From Aphelocoma coerulescens (taxonomy: Eukaryota; Chordata; Aves; Passeriformes; Corvidae), in contig NC_091017.1 in NCBI RefSeq assembly GCF_041296385.1, positions 12,952,001 through 13,016,000 of the forward strand: a stretch of 64,000 bases of DNA, given 5' to 3'. Below the pieces are notes generated by a model. That model searched no databases. It saw only the letters and a program-made list of their open reading frames with translations, and was not told where the DNA came from. Shown in pieces: positions 36,051 to 48,077 of this stretch; position 1 is the stretch's first letter; every line of letters starts with the position of its first letter. The position numbers and the translations under genes were made by a program.

Positions 36051-37731
36051 TGTTGGAGGTTAGGATTTTTCCTATTTTTTCCTTTGTCTCAGGGAATTTT
36101 CTCCCATTTGTTGCCTAAGAGATGATAATGACAATAATTAAGAGACAAAAGATGTGTCTGGGAGGAGGAGGAGGGGGAAGGGTGCAGTTTGCTACCATCT
36201 CTTAGCATGGGCACTTTCTCTTGGGAAGTGCAGAGATACCTTGAGATTTTGGCTGGGGGTGAGGGGCTGGGCTCAGCTGTTGTGTTGCTTGGTTTGGTTT
36301 AGCAAGCCAAGCAGACTTCCCAGAGAGTGCAGCAGGACTGCTTTGGGGAGGACAGCTGTTCCTCTCTCCCGTAGCCCTTTCAGGAGGCCCCGCACTCCTG
36401 CTCTGGTTAGCTGTCGGCTCTGCAACACGGTGATGGTAAAGGAGGCAGAAGGGTCCCTGCATAGCAACCTCAGAGGAACTTTTATTTTACATGATGACAA
36501 GCCAGTTCCCAGAGGCAGAAAGACCATGTGGTCAGAGAGCTTGGGGTCTTATCTGGGGAGGAGGGGGGTGGAGAGAGCACCTGAATGAATGATCTCAGGG
36601 CGCAGGGGTGGTACATGGGTGGAGTTGGGGTACTGGAACCAATAGGGAGAATCCAAGGATGTGGCCAGGACTAGGGGCAGGGGAAGGGGGAATGATGTGG
36701 AAGGCAGACAATTTAATAAAAAAAGCAGTGGGGAAATACAACACTGCACTTGGCCCTCGCTTGGTCTCTTGCTCTCAGGACTGGAGAGAGGACAGTCGTG
36801 GTCTTGGTGCTGGGCTGCTGCTGCAGGAAGAATTCGCTGCCATGGCAGAGTTCTGTCCTTCACTGCTTCTCCTACCTTGGGTGAGCCTTTGCTCGTAAGA
36901 GAAGCCATTGTACTGGGACCTTTTCAACACCTGACCTCACTGGGAAGGACCCTCACCATCTGCTTGGCCTCAGGGGAAAATCCAGGACCCTGACCCCCTG
37001 CAGAGGGAGTGTCTCCTGGTCACTTGCGGGAGTCCGGCTGCTGCTGCCCAGCCCCATTGTTTCTGCTGCTGCTTCGGGCTTTTTGCTACACTTTAACCTG
37101 ACATCCCTTGTCCCCCCGATCCCCGTGGCTCCTGACATGGCTTTGGTGTTTTTCCTACACTGTGTCTGCCACCCTGGCTGTTCTTGCCTCTGCCGTTCCA
37201 GCCTGCTGCTCCGAAGTTCCTGCTACAGTCCACTGTAGGAGGACACTGAGTGGCACTGAGACTGGCTGCTTCCTGTGGGTTTGCAAAGGAAAGCCCCTTC
37301 TCTCTCTCTCTGTCTCTCCCCTCCCACCGGTGGAGCCGCCATTGCCATGTGGAGAGAGATGGCTGAAACTCGCGCCACAGCGCCCCCTGCAGGCGCGGGG
37401 AATCATCGCAGCCACCCTGCCCGGCCGGGAGCCACCAGCGCCCCTGCCGGCTGTGAGCGGAACTGCACCGAGGGGAAAGTGCTTAAAGAATGGAAAGAGA
37501 CAGCTTACTTGGTTTTCTGGTATTGTTTGTTGTTGTTACCATTGTTGTTGATTGTTTGCCTTGTTATGCATATACATACTAGTAAAGAACTGTTATTCTT
37601 TTTCCCATATCTGTGCCTGAAAGCCCCATAATTTAAAAGTTATAATAATTTGGAGGGTAGGGGGTTATATTTTCCATTCCAAGGGAGGTTCCTACCTTCC
37701 TTGGCAGGCACCTGTCTTTCAAACCAAGACA
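36051..37731 (+). mobile_element. Long LTR-family copy (1,681 bp), 5-bp duplication
   Basis: Starts TGTTGGAGGTTAGG and ends AAACCAAGACA, matching the ends of the 17,866 and 27,505 family in the opposite orientation. The flanking duplication CACAG is perfect (36,046-36,050 and 37,732-37,736). It is 700-780 bp longer than its relatives. The extra sequence lies in the middle (about 36,200-37,100) and contains CpG-rich and GGGGA-rich stretches. Either a longer subfamily or an internal insertion would explain it. Confidence 0.85.
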
Positions 37732-37910
37732 CACAGGCAGCAGGAAGCACTGCTGCCAGAACCAAAATCAAGACAAAGCTCCAAACTATGTAACAGACTT
37801 GAAATACAGATTAGAGGAGGTCCACAGGACATCTACTGGTTCAAATCGGTCTTTCTTTGCCTCTGAAATGATTCCATTCCAAGCTTACCTGTTGTAGTGC
37901 TTTGGTGTGT

Positions 37911-38238
37911 CCCTTCCCTTCCCTTCCCTTCCCTTCCCTTCCCTTCCCTTCCCTTCCCTTCCCTTCCCTTCCCTTCCCTTCCCTTCCCTTCCCTTCCCTT
38001 CCCTTCCCTTCCCTTCCCTTCCCTTCCCTTCCCTTCCCTTCCCTTCCCTTCCCTTCCCTTCCCTTCCCTTCCCTTCCCTTCCCTTCCCTTCCCTTCCCTT
38101 CCCTTCCCTTCCCTTCCCTTCCCTTCCCTTCCCTTCCCTTCCCTTCCCTTCCCTTCCCTTCCCTTCCCTTCCCTTCCCTTCCCTTCCCTTCCCTTCCCTT
38201 CCCTTCCCTTCCCTTCCCTTCCCTTCCCTTCCCTTCCT
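37911..38238 (+). repeat. (CCCTT)n pentanucleotide array, about 65 units
   Basis: An essentially perfect 328-bp array of CCCTT, with one-strand pure pyrimidine. Because the unit is 5 bp, all frames stay open and give artefactual proteins (Pro-Phe-Ser-Leu on plus; Gly-Arg-Glu-Gly-Lys on minus). These are not genes. Confidence 0.98.
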
Positions 38239-38900
38239 TCTTCTCTTCTCCACAGAAAGAAATTAACAGAGACAATTTCACATGCCAGAAAAGGCAGGTG
38301 TGAGGATGCAAAGCGTCATCCAGCAACACAAAGCAAAGGGATAAACATAAACAGAACATTTTAGAAGCTCCACCAGCTAATGAGAGGGCAAAAGTCGGCC
38401 TGGAGTTAAGGATGCCACCTGTTTACTGCATCAGTGCTTTGTCCCCAGTAAGCCAGAGCAGAATGTCTGGGATGGAAAAGTGTTAAAGACTGACTCAACT
38501 ATAATTAAAAACAAAATACACCTATAACAGATGGATGCTGGCAGTGTCAGTATTTAATTTGGCTATGGTGAGAAGCACATCACTTCCTGGCACATCACTT
38601 CCTGCCTGCTGATGGAGGAGTCAGTACCAGGCTACCAGGCTGCACATTCAACACGCAAATGTTCATCTGTTGCAAACGTTCATCTGTCAGTCACGACCAG
38701 AAATGATGATGGTCCAGAAATGAGGGTGCGGCCTCAAAGCCAGTTGATATCCAGGGGTCTCTTGCTGAAAGCATCTTTTCTCAGTAAGGACTCTTCTGTG
38801 CCAGCACATGCTGAGGGGCAACTCCAGCAAGCTGCTCTGATCTGGGTCAGTCTTCTTCTTTGTGCCTCCTTACCCACATCTAGAACCGTAAGGAACTGGC
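38239..38900. other. Intergenic, short tandem duplications
   Basis: Two small direct duplications are visible: a CACATCACTTCCTG unit twice (38,577-38,605) and a CAAA(C/T)GTTCATCTGT unit twice (38,655-38,687). No gene was recognised. Confidence 0.5.
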
Positions 38901-39857
38901 TGTTACGATCCAATTTAAACACAGAAGAGCAGAGGAAACTAAGTCTCTGCGAATAAAGTGGATCAAACCTAGAAAGGTTCAAAATATACCCAAAACCATT
39001 CTTAAAACCAAATGATGTTAGATGTTGCCAAAAAATTGATATATTTTATTTAATAGCAAAAGAGGCAAAGAGAAAGAAAGAGAAAAGAAAGAAAGAAATA
39101 GAAAAATAAGTGTGTGTGGGGGGTGGGGAGACAGGGAGAGAATGACAGGGGTTAGGTGGAAGCATATCACCCATCCGAGGGTCCCAATGACATCTCGTTG
39201 TGCCCCTCCATCTGGTCTTCTTGGTGGTGAGGGTCCCCCGCTGCTGCACCATGCCACCCCACGCCGTGCCACACCAAAAACATATATTAATCCACCAAAA
39301 GTGGATTAATATATGTTTTGGGCAGGTGGGAATGCCCACATTGCCTCCCTTGCAGGTGGCCAGTTTGGCACTGTCCCTTGCAACATTGTGGATCTGTTGC
39401 ATCATGTTGCAGTGCTCTGGTGCAGGGTCTGGGGACTCCTTGGGCCCCCATGGTCTTTGATGGGCGATGACACCCCCTTCTGCTGTGGATGCACCTTCTC
39501 CCAGGGTGAAGGACCCCACAGCTGAGCTGATCTGCACATTGGAGGATGGGCACTCACTGTCTCTCACCAGAGGCTTCTTCACCACATGTCCAAAGCCTCT
39601 TTCCCCCACCCTTTGGTGCGAGAGCCTGTTTCGAACATGGCTGGCTGAAGGTGTTAAGCTTGTGCTATTCTTCTCCCCCAGCCTTGAGTTGTTACTTTAT
39701 CTTATCTTCATCAGCGAGCAGTGTAGGGCCTCAGTCAAGACCCCATTCAGGGTGTGGTGGTCTTCTCTGCAGACTTTGTAATACAGTTTTTGCTACAATA
39801 GGCAAAAGTCCTTCATGAAGATGTTTAAGTCATAAACTATAGTATTTCAGTCTGGCA
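38901..39857 (-). mobile_element. LTR-like repeat copy B (inverted relative to 9,874)
   Basis: The reverse complement aligns with 9,874-11,173 on both sides of the pyrimidine tract. Here the tract is a short, mixed GAAAGAAA-type stretch (about 39,062-39,105). TG and CA ends can be placed at 38,901 and 39,857; no target duplication was found. Frames up to 187 codons on the minus strand lie within it and are not supported as genes. Confidence 0.7.
39277..39319. repeat. Perfect 19-bp inverted repeat with 5-base loop
   Basis: The left arm (39,277-39,295) reads AAAACATATATTAATCCAC. The loop is CAAAA, and the right arm (39,301-39,319) is its exact reverse complement. It lies inside repeat copy B. 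The other copy has only one arm (GTATATTAATCCATGG near 10,431-10,446). Confidence 0.95.
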
Positions 39858-40516
39858 TTGAGAAGGGGAATCTCACCTTAGAGGCTGTGTGTGGAGCCAA
39901 ACCACACCTGACATCCCAAACAGCCAGCTGAGTGAACAGAGATCCAGTGTCTGATCCTCCATGACTCCCTGGTAGGCTGGGAACGGAACAGGAAGTAGTG
40001 TCAAGCCTTGAAGGCTGCATGGCATTTTTACCTTGGAAAGGCCATACATGTCCAATATGTCCATGTGCATGTTCCAAAAGGCTTCTGACAACACAGTCCT
40101 CACCCTGTGGTAGCAGTAGGTGATAGGGAATAACTCTAAGTGTGTGTCTTTATCCTTTCCCAGTTTTCCCATTTTCTCCAACTTCTATGTCCAGCTATGC
40201 ATTTCCCTTCTTCCACCCCACCTCATCTCCATCTTGTCTCCACCCCTGAAAGGACCTCCTTACTCCCTACTTTCTCTCCCAGCACAGAATAAACACAAAA
40301 GGTTGGAGCTGCCACCTCTAACAGGCCAAATTAAGGACCAACTTCCCTGTAGCATCTGCCTGAGCACAAGCCTCTCCTCAGAGCACAGGAAGCCCACCTT
40401 GCTGGAGAAAGCAGCACCATGGCAGAAGGTGGTGAAGCATGTCCCATCCAGCAGCTCATTACAGCAGTCTGGGCTCTGCTGCACCGGAACAGCTGGGGCT
40501 GCCTGGAATGCAGGGA
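39858..40516. other. Intergenic, no gene recognised
   Basis: No domain or repeat recognised. Confidence 0.5.
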
Positions 40517-40522
40517 TTCACT

Positions 40523-41172
40523 TGTTGGGGTGACCCAGCCCACTGCAGGGCTGGGGCAGCGTGCCAGTCAATCCCAGCCCATCCCCTGGATCGAGTTCCC
40601 CGAAGAGTCAGACTCAGGGGGAGGCTCAGAAGCCTAAGCTGCACCCCCTAGGTCTAAGCTGCATCCCCTAGGACCCCTAGGTCCAAGCCGCCTCCCCCGG
40701 TTCAGGAAAATTCTCGGTTACTCGGCTGTTCATTGGTTCTGTTATAACTCCTGCCTCTCGGTTTACCCCCCAGTGGCTCTTGTTACATTGTATCCTCCCT
40801 CTGACTTATAACTCATTGGTTGTTTTCCCCTTTCACCGGGGTTTTCAAATTCCCTATAAAACTGAGGACAAGGCTCCAAGGAGCCATCCTATCCCATCCC
40901 AGCAATCCAACCTCATCATGATCCCATCGCATTCAACCTGTTGGAAGCCAGACCTGAACAGCCTCTCTCTTCCTTTTTCTCCGAGCTAACGTGAGCCGAT
41001 TCCATCGGCTCCTGCTGTGTTTCCTCTGCCGAGAAGCCAGCTAGCTAGCCCAGCAAGCAGCTCTTTTCCTGATCCCGAAGTCGCTTCTGCAACGGGCAGA
41101 AGTAATGCAGCTGGACTGTCTCTGACCTGGGGCATGCCAGTGCTCGTGCCTCGAGCACCAAACCCTGTGTTA
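40523..41172 (+). mobile_element. Likely solo LTR just beyond the MAML3 3' end
   Basis: Starts TGTTGGGG, has ATTGG boxes near 40,733 and 40,824 and a TATA box (CCTATAAAA, 40,853-40,861), and holds three imperfect copies of a CTAAGCTGCACCCCCTAGG unit (40,634-40,690). TTCACT occurs directly on both sides (40,517-40,522 and 41,173-41,178), with one further matching base. The end is TA instead of CA, so the call is probable and not certain. Its promoter would fire rightward, antisense to MAML3. Confidence 0.65.
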
Positions 41173-41423
41173 TTCACTGGCTGCTGAACCTGCTGGAGCA
41201 AGAAGGGCATCCTGGGAGGTGCCATACCCAGCCTGTAACTGCTGAGGTGTAACACCTGTAACTCCACCAGGTGCTGTGATGCAGCCATACAGAAACCCCA
41301 GGGCTGATTCAGACCTGTCTCCATACAGCTTCCCTCTCCTCCATGGAAGATTGCTCACTGAGGTGCAGGAGTGGGGTAAGACATGATCCATGTACACCAG
41401 GTATATGACTCAGATAACCATCT

Positions 41424-41429
41424 TTTATT
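41424..41429 (-). terminator. MAML3: Candidate polyadenylation signal of MAML3
   Basis: AATAAA on the minus strand. Minus-strand sequence 10-40 bases downstream (41,372-41,410) is GU-rich, as expected near a cleavage site. Confidence 0.5.
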
Positions 41430-41726
41430 TAGGTTTCTTTTTTTTGTTTGTTCTTGTTTTGGTTTTTTTTCTTTAAAAGAGGTGTGTTAACATCAGGTAT
41501 TTTTCTACATTTTTAGACTCTGTACAGGTCTTAGGAAATACAGGAAATAAGCAATACTTAATGTACAAAGTAAAACCAGAAAACTAGAAAAATCTGAATA
41601 AAATGAAGCAAGTTGCTGTCAGGGATACAGTACAAATTAGTAATTAGACATCATCTGAAGTGCAATACCACTGCAGTAAGGATGAGTCAAGGAATGAAAT
41701 AAAAATACTCTATTTTAAACAAACAG

Positions 41727-41728
<2 letters not shown>

Positions 41729-41756
<28 letters not shown>
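41729..41756. repeat. (TA)n microsatellite
   Basis: About 14 TA units followed by TTTATATGTATATA. It lies in the inferred MAML3 3' UTR. Confidence 0.95.
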
Positions 41757-41761
<5 letters not shown>

Positions 41762-44446
41762 GTATATATTTTACAGATAGTAGACCCAGTGATATCTGTA
41801 GAATTGTAAAAACATATTTACAAATGACTTTTTTTTTACCATTACATATACATCAGCACCATAGTAAGAAAGAAAAAAACCCCAAACAACCCCAAATCTA
41901 GTAAAATCTATTCTCTAGTACTTGATCCCAGTATGGAGTATTTGGAGGAAGCTTTACAAAGACAGCAGAGACTCGTCTTCACCATTTATTACCAAGGCCT
42001 GTATCTCCCTGATGCACACTGACTTGCATTGACTGCTGTGTGGTGGATGTGTGTTTCTAAGTCCTCCTTTCCCAGCTCTGTGTTGAGAGGTGAGCCCTGA
42101 TTGCTCTCACCCGAGGCACAGGTGCTGTGTTGTCCCCAGCACTGTCCTCTGCCCAGAAGGGTGGCTGCCTCTTCACCCTGTCACAGCTCTATCACACAGG
42201 TTTGTGTCCCATGCTCACGCTGACACACACAGAGCCACAGCACCCTGGTCCCTTCAGGGTGCTGCTTCTCCCAATGTTTGCCTATCCGTTCCATTCTGAC
42301 CAAGAGATGCTGATCCACAGGATGAACCAAAAACTTTGGCTGGTGCTCCCTTTCACTGAATTAGGGCCCAACCTGGCTCCTGCTGAAGCAGCAGGCAGGC
42401 AAACCATGCTCATCCTCAGGAGGAACTGCAATTGGCCCTTGTGCTGTATTTTAAAAAGGGGTCAGCTAAAAGAGATGTAATTAAAGCCATTTTTTAAAAT
42501 GTAGCAGTCAGAGCAGGCTGGATTGATGGCTCACCTTGAGTCCATTAAAAATGCAGCTTGTACTGCTGCATCGCAGCATTTAGAACAGGTAATTCCCCCC
42601 ACAAGGCAAGCACAGCAAGGGAAACTGTTTAAAAGAGAGTCTCAGTGGGGCAGTGAGATGGTTCCAGGCTCATTTGCTCCTGGTCTTTAATGTGATGCAT
42701 ATCTGTGCTCCACAGGAAAAGGCAGGACGTGAAAGTGTCAAGTGCCAAGGCCCTCAGCCTCCATGGAATTCAGGGGCTCAGCACTTGGCATAGCTGGGCC
42801 CAGGGAGAGCAGCGCAAAAGGAGGTGGTCAGGAGCTGGGGAACTGGGACTGGCACTTGTGCACTTCTGCTGCAGAGCAAGACTCATGGCTCACAGAGGCC
42901 AGCACTAGGCCAGAGGGTGCTAAAGCTCTGGACTGTGGGTCATGTTAACATTTTTTATGCACAACTATGTAACCTGATAAGCAGCTCTCAGCTGAAAACA
43001 CTAAAGAGGTGATAGGTTACAGAAAACGGCCTCCAACTGCAGCTTGGGTACACACTCAGAATGGATGGTGACTCAATATTGTGTGAGATCTATTACAACT
43101 TCATCACAGGGCTGCTCAGCACTGGTCCAAACAGTGGAGATAGTGATACATCCCTATTAACTACAACCTTATTTGGGCAGACCCCATGTTTGGAATATCA
43201 ATTATTTTACCCACTCATGAATGTCCTTTACAGTCGTCCTTCACTGACTCCTGTTCTTCAAATATTGCAGTGAATTTTATTCCAGCAAACCAGAGGGATT
43301 AGACCAAAACCATCTATTTAAAACTGAACATATCACATAGAGAGCCCAGACACTTTGGGGTAATACTACCTGCCAAACCTGCACTTTTCAAGAGGAGAGG
43401 AGAAAGTCTTCCTGTCTGCCAAACCCTCACTATACTCATGCCTATTTTCTCCTCCCCTGCCTGCCCCTTTGTGGCTTGCCTGAAAAAAAAGTGCAGCCAG
43501 CTCAGCTTGCTTTACACTGAAGGAACAGGAGGGGAAGGGAGTTAACTGAGAACAACCTGGGGAGGAAGGAGAGGGAGGGTCCCACTGAGGACCTCTGCTA
43601 ATGTCTCTTGGTACGTCTCAGCCCATCAACACCCCAGGCAGCAGGGCCATGCCAAGTGCTCTGACTTGGGAAGCACTACTGCAAGTCCCAAGGGGACTGA
43701 GCAGTTCATTAAGTTTACCCACCACTAGGCTGTCTCCAGCAGCAGTCACATAATCAATCTGCCCCCACAACACTGCCAAATTTATGTTCTCCTGCACTTG
43801 TAGCAGGGTTTATCACTCTACAGTGAAAACGGTCACCTCCCTGTGATTGTTTAGGTTTGTCATGTGAGTGTTGCATGTTCCCTTAGGACAGCTCAGAGCC
43901 AGCCCCATGGGCCTGGCCATGGCTCTCTGAGACCTGCTTGCCCCCGGGGTTAAGCCCCTTTCTGACCAGGGCCTGTGCAATTGCCCCTGGATATCTCTAG
44001 GCTTTGCTCCCAGCTCTTCCATCTGCTTCCCTGGAAGCTGCAATGTGCACAGTCATATAAGGTGGGAGATATGGGACCACCCCACACTACTGTGCAATGA
44101 AGCTTTGTTTTAAGTGGGGAGAGAACAAATTTTCCCAGCCAGAGGCATCAGCTGGCTTTTCCAGTTTCCCCATTCTGCCTCACACACACACAGAGTGGGT
44201 GCTGCCACACAACAAAGATTGCTTGGTGGAAGTTTTGGGATGCTGATGTTTTCATCATCCCCTCAATCTTCCAAAGTTGGCTACAAGATCAGCTCAGTTT
44301 ACATAATTAAAAACAAAAGAAAACAAAATAACCCCAAACCAAACCAATACAAACAAAACCCAACAATCCAGGAATGGGGAGAACATCTGACTCCCTCTTT
44401 GCTTGTTTAAACATAACAACCAAAGCTCCAGACTATACAAGCACAT

Positions 44447-45435
44447 TCACTGAGGGTTTCCAAACAACTCATCAAGTTCTTGAATCCACTCATCCCCTGG
44501 TCCGCTCTTAATAATGGAGTCCACAAGGTCTGTGCCCTCTGCTAAACTGGAGAATGATGCCCCTGCTCCTTCGTTACTGTAGTTATAAGATATGTCCTGA
44601 GTGGGATTCCTCTCGTAGGCCTGGCCTTGGACACTCTGAGCAAAGGTACCGCCTGGCATTTGCTGCGTTGGGGGTTGACTGAAGCCTGACATGGCAGGGA
44701 CCCCTTGGGTTATTGTTGGCATCACCATTGTCCTGGCCTGGCTGGCTGCCTGTTGCCCAGGTAGTGGTTGCAGCAACTGTCTCCCCAGCGTTGGGTTCAG
44801 GGCTCTCACTGTCCCACTTGTGTCCACAACTGTCTGATTGAGCCCCTGTGGGAAATGCTGCTTGGATAGCCGTGGCTGCCCGGATGGCATCACGTATGTG
44901 GTGGTGCCATTGTTGAAGGGCCCCATTTCACCACTAGTCCTTCCAGGTATGCCTTGCAAGCCTCGCTGCAGCCAGTTTTGTGTTCCTTGAGGGACAGTCC
45001 CCATCAGGTTTTGAAGTCGTGGTGCTTGTGGCCTTGGCAAGACCTGGCCCACAAGTCCTTTCATCTGCTGCTGATGCTGGGGAAGAGCAGAGTTTACCAG
45101 CATGGTCTGACCAAAACTGCCAACCATTCCCACTGCTTGTCCAGAGGCAGGCTGCCTTGTTCCCTGGCCTGCGCTGTGTGCCACGTTCATGCCACTTTGG
45201 TTTGGGTGCTGCAACATTTGGCTCATCCCTGTGCTCATACTGTACATTCCTGGCTGGCTGGAAGAGCTATAAGGAGCCATGCCCATATCCGACTGGCCTG
45301 CAGTGGTGGGCAGTGTGCTCGGGGTCTGGGAGGGACCCATGGCCATCATGTTCGCATTCTGGGCAATCATTCGGGATGTTCTCATGCTCTGGAGCGCTAC
45401 TTGGTTTCTCACAGCCACTATATCCTGGGATGAAC
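44447..45435 (-). CDS. MAML3: MAML3-like last coding exon
   Basis: Encodes the C-terminal 329 residues, counting the glycine whose codon is split across the exon junction, of a Mastermind-like protein. These nuclear co-activators bind the Notch intracellular domain-CSL complex through their N-terminus and recruit p300 and other factors through long Q-rich regions. The exon starts at a TGCAG acceptor (45,436-45,440) and continues the split Gly codon from the exon before. Visible marks are SQDIVAVRNQ near the start, LQHPNQSGM, many Gln/Met/Pro/Gly residues, SYNYSNEGAG, and the acidic C-terminal motif DEWIQELDELFGNP. That motif is strongly conserved in this family. The protein ends NPQ, with one extra Gln compared with the FGNP end I know. 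MAML3 is favoured over MAML2 from memory of the sequence, which was not searched. Confidence 0.93.
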
Positions 45436-48077
45436 CTGCACCAAAAAGGGAGGAAGGTAAGAAAGAGCCCACAACCCTGTAAAGCTTAATTAACACATCT
45501 TTGCATAAGAGGGAATCTGTAGGAGCCTCCTCAGCAGCACTTATCTACTTCAGCTACACCTAATTCAGCTTCGAGCAAGCAAATGGGAAAACTTCCACCA
45601 GTTTTCTTCATTGGCTGCAAGGCAGCTGAACTTCAGTTTACCATTTGAAGTTCTCTTTTAAATATCTCCATTGTCTTTGGAAAGTAAGCCTTTAAAATGG
45701 AAATGTCAGGCCCAGAAGGCCAATCAATGTTTTTAATAGCTCAGGAGGCATAAATGAATGGATTTTCTATAGCATTGCTACTGATTAATTCTAGGAAAGA
45801 AGAAAAATTGGGTTTTTGTGAACATTTAAAGCAGGGAGAGTATATTAGTGAATCAATACTATAAGCACATTTTACTTCACCTTAGGCCAGTGATGGGAAA
45901 CCAGAAAATCCTAGCCTTGTTAAATTCCACACTGTGGCAGATAACTTAACCATGCTTGCGTCTTACTTTCAGGGGTAGGGGGGAGCTATTGATTTCTGGG
46001 AAGCCAATATGCTTCTGTATTTACTATCTTTATTTAAAGACAATTACCTGGAGCCCAGATTATGCCATGGGTTCATTGTGGATTTGAGTCACTACAAATA
46101 CAACAGTCATATTTGAGTCACTAACTAAATAGTCACATTCTTCAGATTTGAGTGACTAACTAAATACAACACAAGGCAGGTGAAGCTCAGAGTGTATGAG
46201 GCGCACAATTGCTCCAGGCTCAAATGTTATTAAATGCCAGGTGTAAATATAAAATCATTGCTTAAGAATTCAGAACTGTACAACAGAATCTGAATGTTTT
46301 TAAATCAGCCCCTATTTGTTGTCTCTCAGTGGCAGACAACACCCCTGAACACTGGTCCCTGTTATTGATGTTGGCTTGGTTTCCATGAGAAATGGGTCTG
46401 GATAAAGGAAGCATCATTTCTATACATGTCATTCTATTACATAATGCAGAGGATGGCTACAACTCCATTTTCTGCAGCACCACAAGCTTCTGGTGGGTGC
46501 TTTTAGCTCCAGCACACAGCTAAATGAAACATTTTGTAGCATGAAGAGAGACCATCTGGATCTCACTGGAACAGGCCACATGTAGTGGCAGCTTTTATTT
46601 TATTCATGCTATCAAACTGCTTTCTTAATGACTGGTACTGGGGTTCCCTTGATTTCTCTTAATTTAGATCAGCTCCTTCCATGATTAGAAACAGTCTTTT
46701 TACGATGACTCCAGCAAGTGTGTAAGATACAGAGAATGTTAAAATCTTAATGCATCTTCAGCTACTTTTTAATTGAAAATGGCAGCTGAAAAGCTCCAAA
46801 GGAGTCAATAACAGCAAGTGGTTCACATACTACTTTTGTTAACCACTGTCCTTGGCATAAGTGACAGGAGATTAGACAAGGAATAGCTATATGAGAGATG
46901 CAACAGATTTTAAGATTTTAGGCCACCTTCTGGTCTCATTTACACATAACCTACTGCACTGGATTACATTCACGTGACTAAAAAGGAAAAAATGGTGAAC
47001 TATTTAAATTAGTTAATTTATGAAAATGAATTCCTTGCTCTGTCAGATTAGCCTGAACTCTCTTCTCTGTTTCTTTTAAATAACACATACAAAGGCAATG
47101 TTTCAAAGAAGCATGAATGCAGAGAGATTGTATGTGGGCATCTCAGTGGATGACCGTGCACACACACTTCTTAATTTTGGAAAATCAGTTATTGGGGAAA
47201 AAAAGTAATTTCATACAGAACTTAAGGAGCCAAAGATAAAAATGAAGAGGTGATTAGAAGAAGCCATCCTGACATATGCAAGTAGAAGACATGGCTGCCT
47301 GTTCATATCCTGGGAACCAGAATGGCAATGTGAACTGTCCAGAATTGCCTCCCTTGTTTTCTGTTGCAGCTACATGACATTACCATGAAAATACAGCACA
47401 GGTGTGTGTTCATTTCATGTCTACATAGAAATAATGGTTAGTGAAGACATTCAGCTGATGCTTTGCACCTAAAATCTCAGAATTAACTTATTTTCCTAAT
47501 TTAAAATGAGTACACTTACATTCTTCAGTTACCTGGGAGCACATCAAAATAATACTTGTGCTTTTTTTGAGATCATTAAAAAAATCTCTATTTACATCTC
47601 AGATATTTCACTGTGTTTCCCACACCTGAGATTTATCAGTTCTTCTCCAGGTACGCATGACCTCTCTGAAATTCTCTGCTCATCAAATTAGATACAGTGG
47701 GGAATGAAGGAGGGGGAAACCCAAGATACAGTCAGAAATGCTATCAGGAAAAAAAACTCATAAGAGTAGAGGCAAACAAGATAAATCCGTGAATGAATCC
47801 ATGATGTCTGGATGTCAAAGAGGCAAAACAAATGTCAAAAAAAAAAAAAAAAAAAAAAAAAGCAGCTTTCACTGAAGGAAGCAGAAAGGAAAACATAAAC
47901 TTAACTGAATATGCAAACTTGGGAATTCCCCTTTGGTAAAATATGTGGTGTGTGCAACAGCCTGTGTTCCTCTTCTTGTACACTGCTCAAACCCTGGTAT
48001 TCAGAAACCGCACAAGCTTTCACTTGCTACCTTGAGGGGCACTGACTCCAAAACAGGAAAAATAATTCGACTTTTAC
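45436..48077 (-). other. MAML3: Intron between the last two MAML3 exons
   Basis: 2,642 bp. Donor gtaaaag (48,077 downward) and acceptor ttggtgcag (just above 45,435). It contains a motif ATTTGAGTCACTAACTAAATA-like repeated three times (46,080-46,170) and a 24-base A-run on the plus strand (about 47,838-47,861). No other gene was recognised. Confidence 0.85.

Larger units (their letters stand above)
41405..44446 (-). other. MAML3: 3' UTR of the MAML3-like gene (inferred)
   Basis: This is the sequence between the stop codon and the first good polyadenylation signal followed by a GU-rich stretch. It includes an AT-repeat (41,729-41,756), an A/T-rich distal half and no other recognised gene. Alternative signals are present at 43,276-43,281 and 41,985-41,990 (complement AATAAA), so shorter 3' ends are possible. 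The extent is inferred from signals only. Confidence 0.55.

Noticed and set aside
36154..37631. Several 90-147-codon frames
   Set aside because: All are inside the 1,681-bp LTR-family copy bounded by CACAG.
37841..38364. Gly-Lys-Gly-Arg-Glu and Pro-Phe-Ser-Leu repeat proteins (up to 172 codons)
   Set aside because: They are translations of a pentanucleotide array; a 5-bp unit without stops is open in every frame.
39046..39609. 187-codon minus-strand frame
   Set aside because: Falls within repeat copy B; the corresponding frame is not kept in copy A.
44954..45489. Plus-strand frames of 159-169 codons opposite MAML3
   Set aside because: Antisense shadows of the Q-rich last exon.
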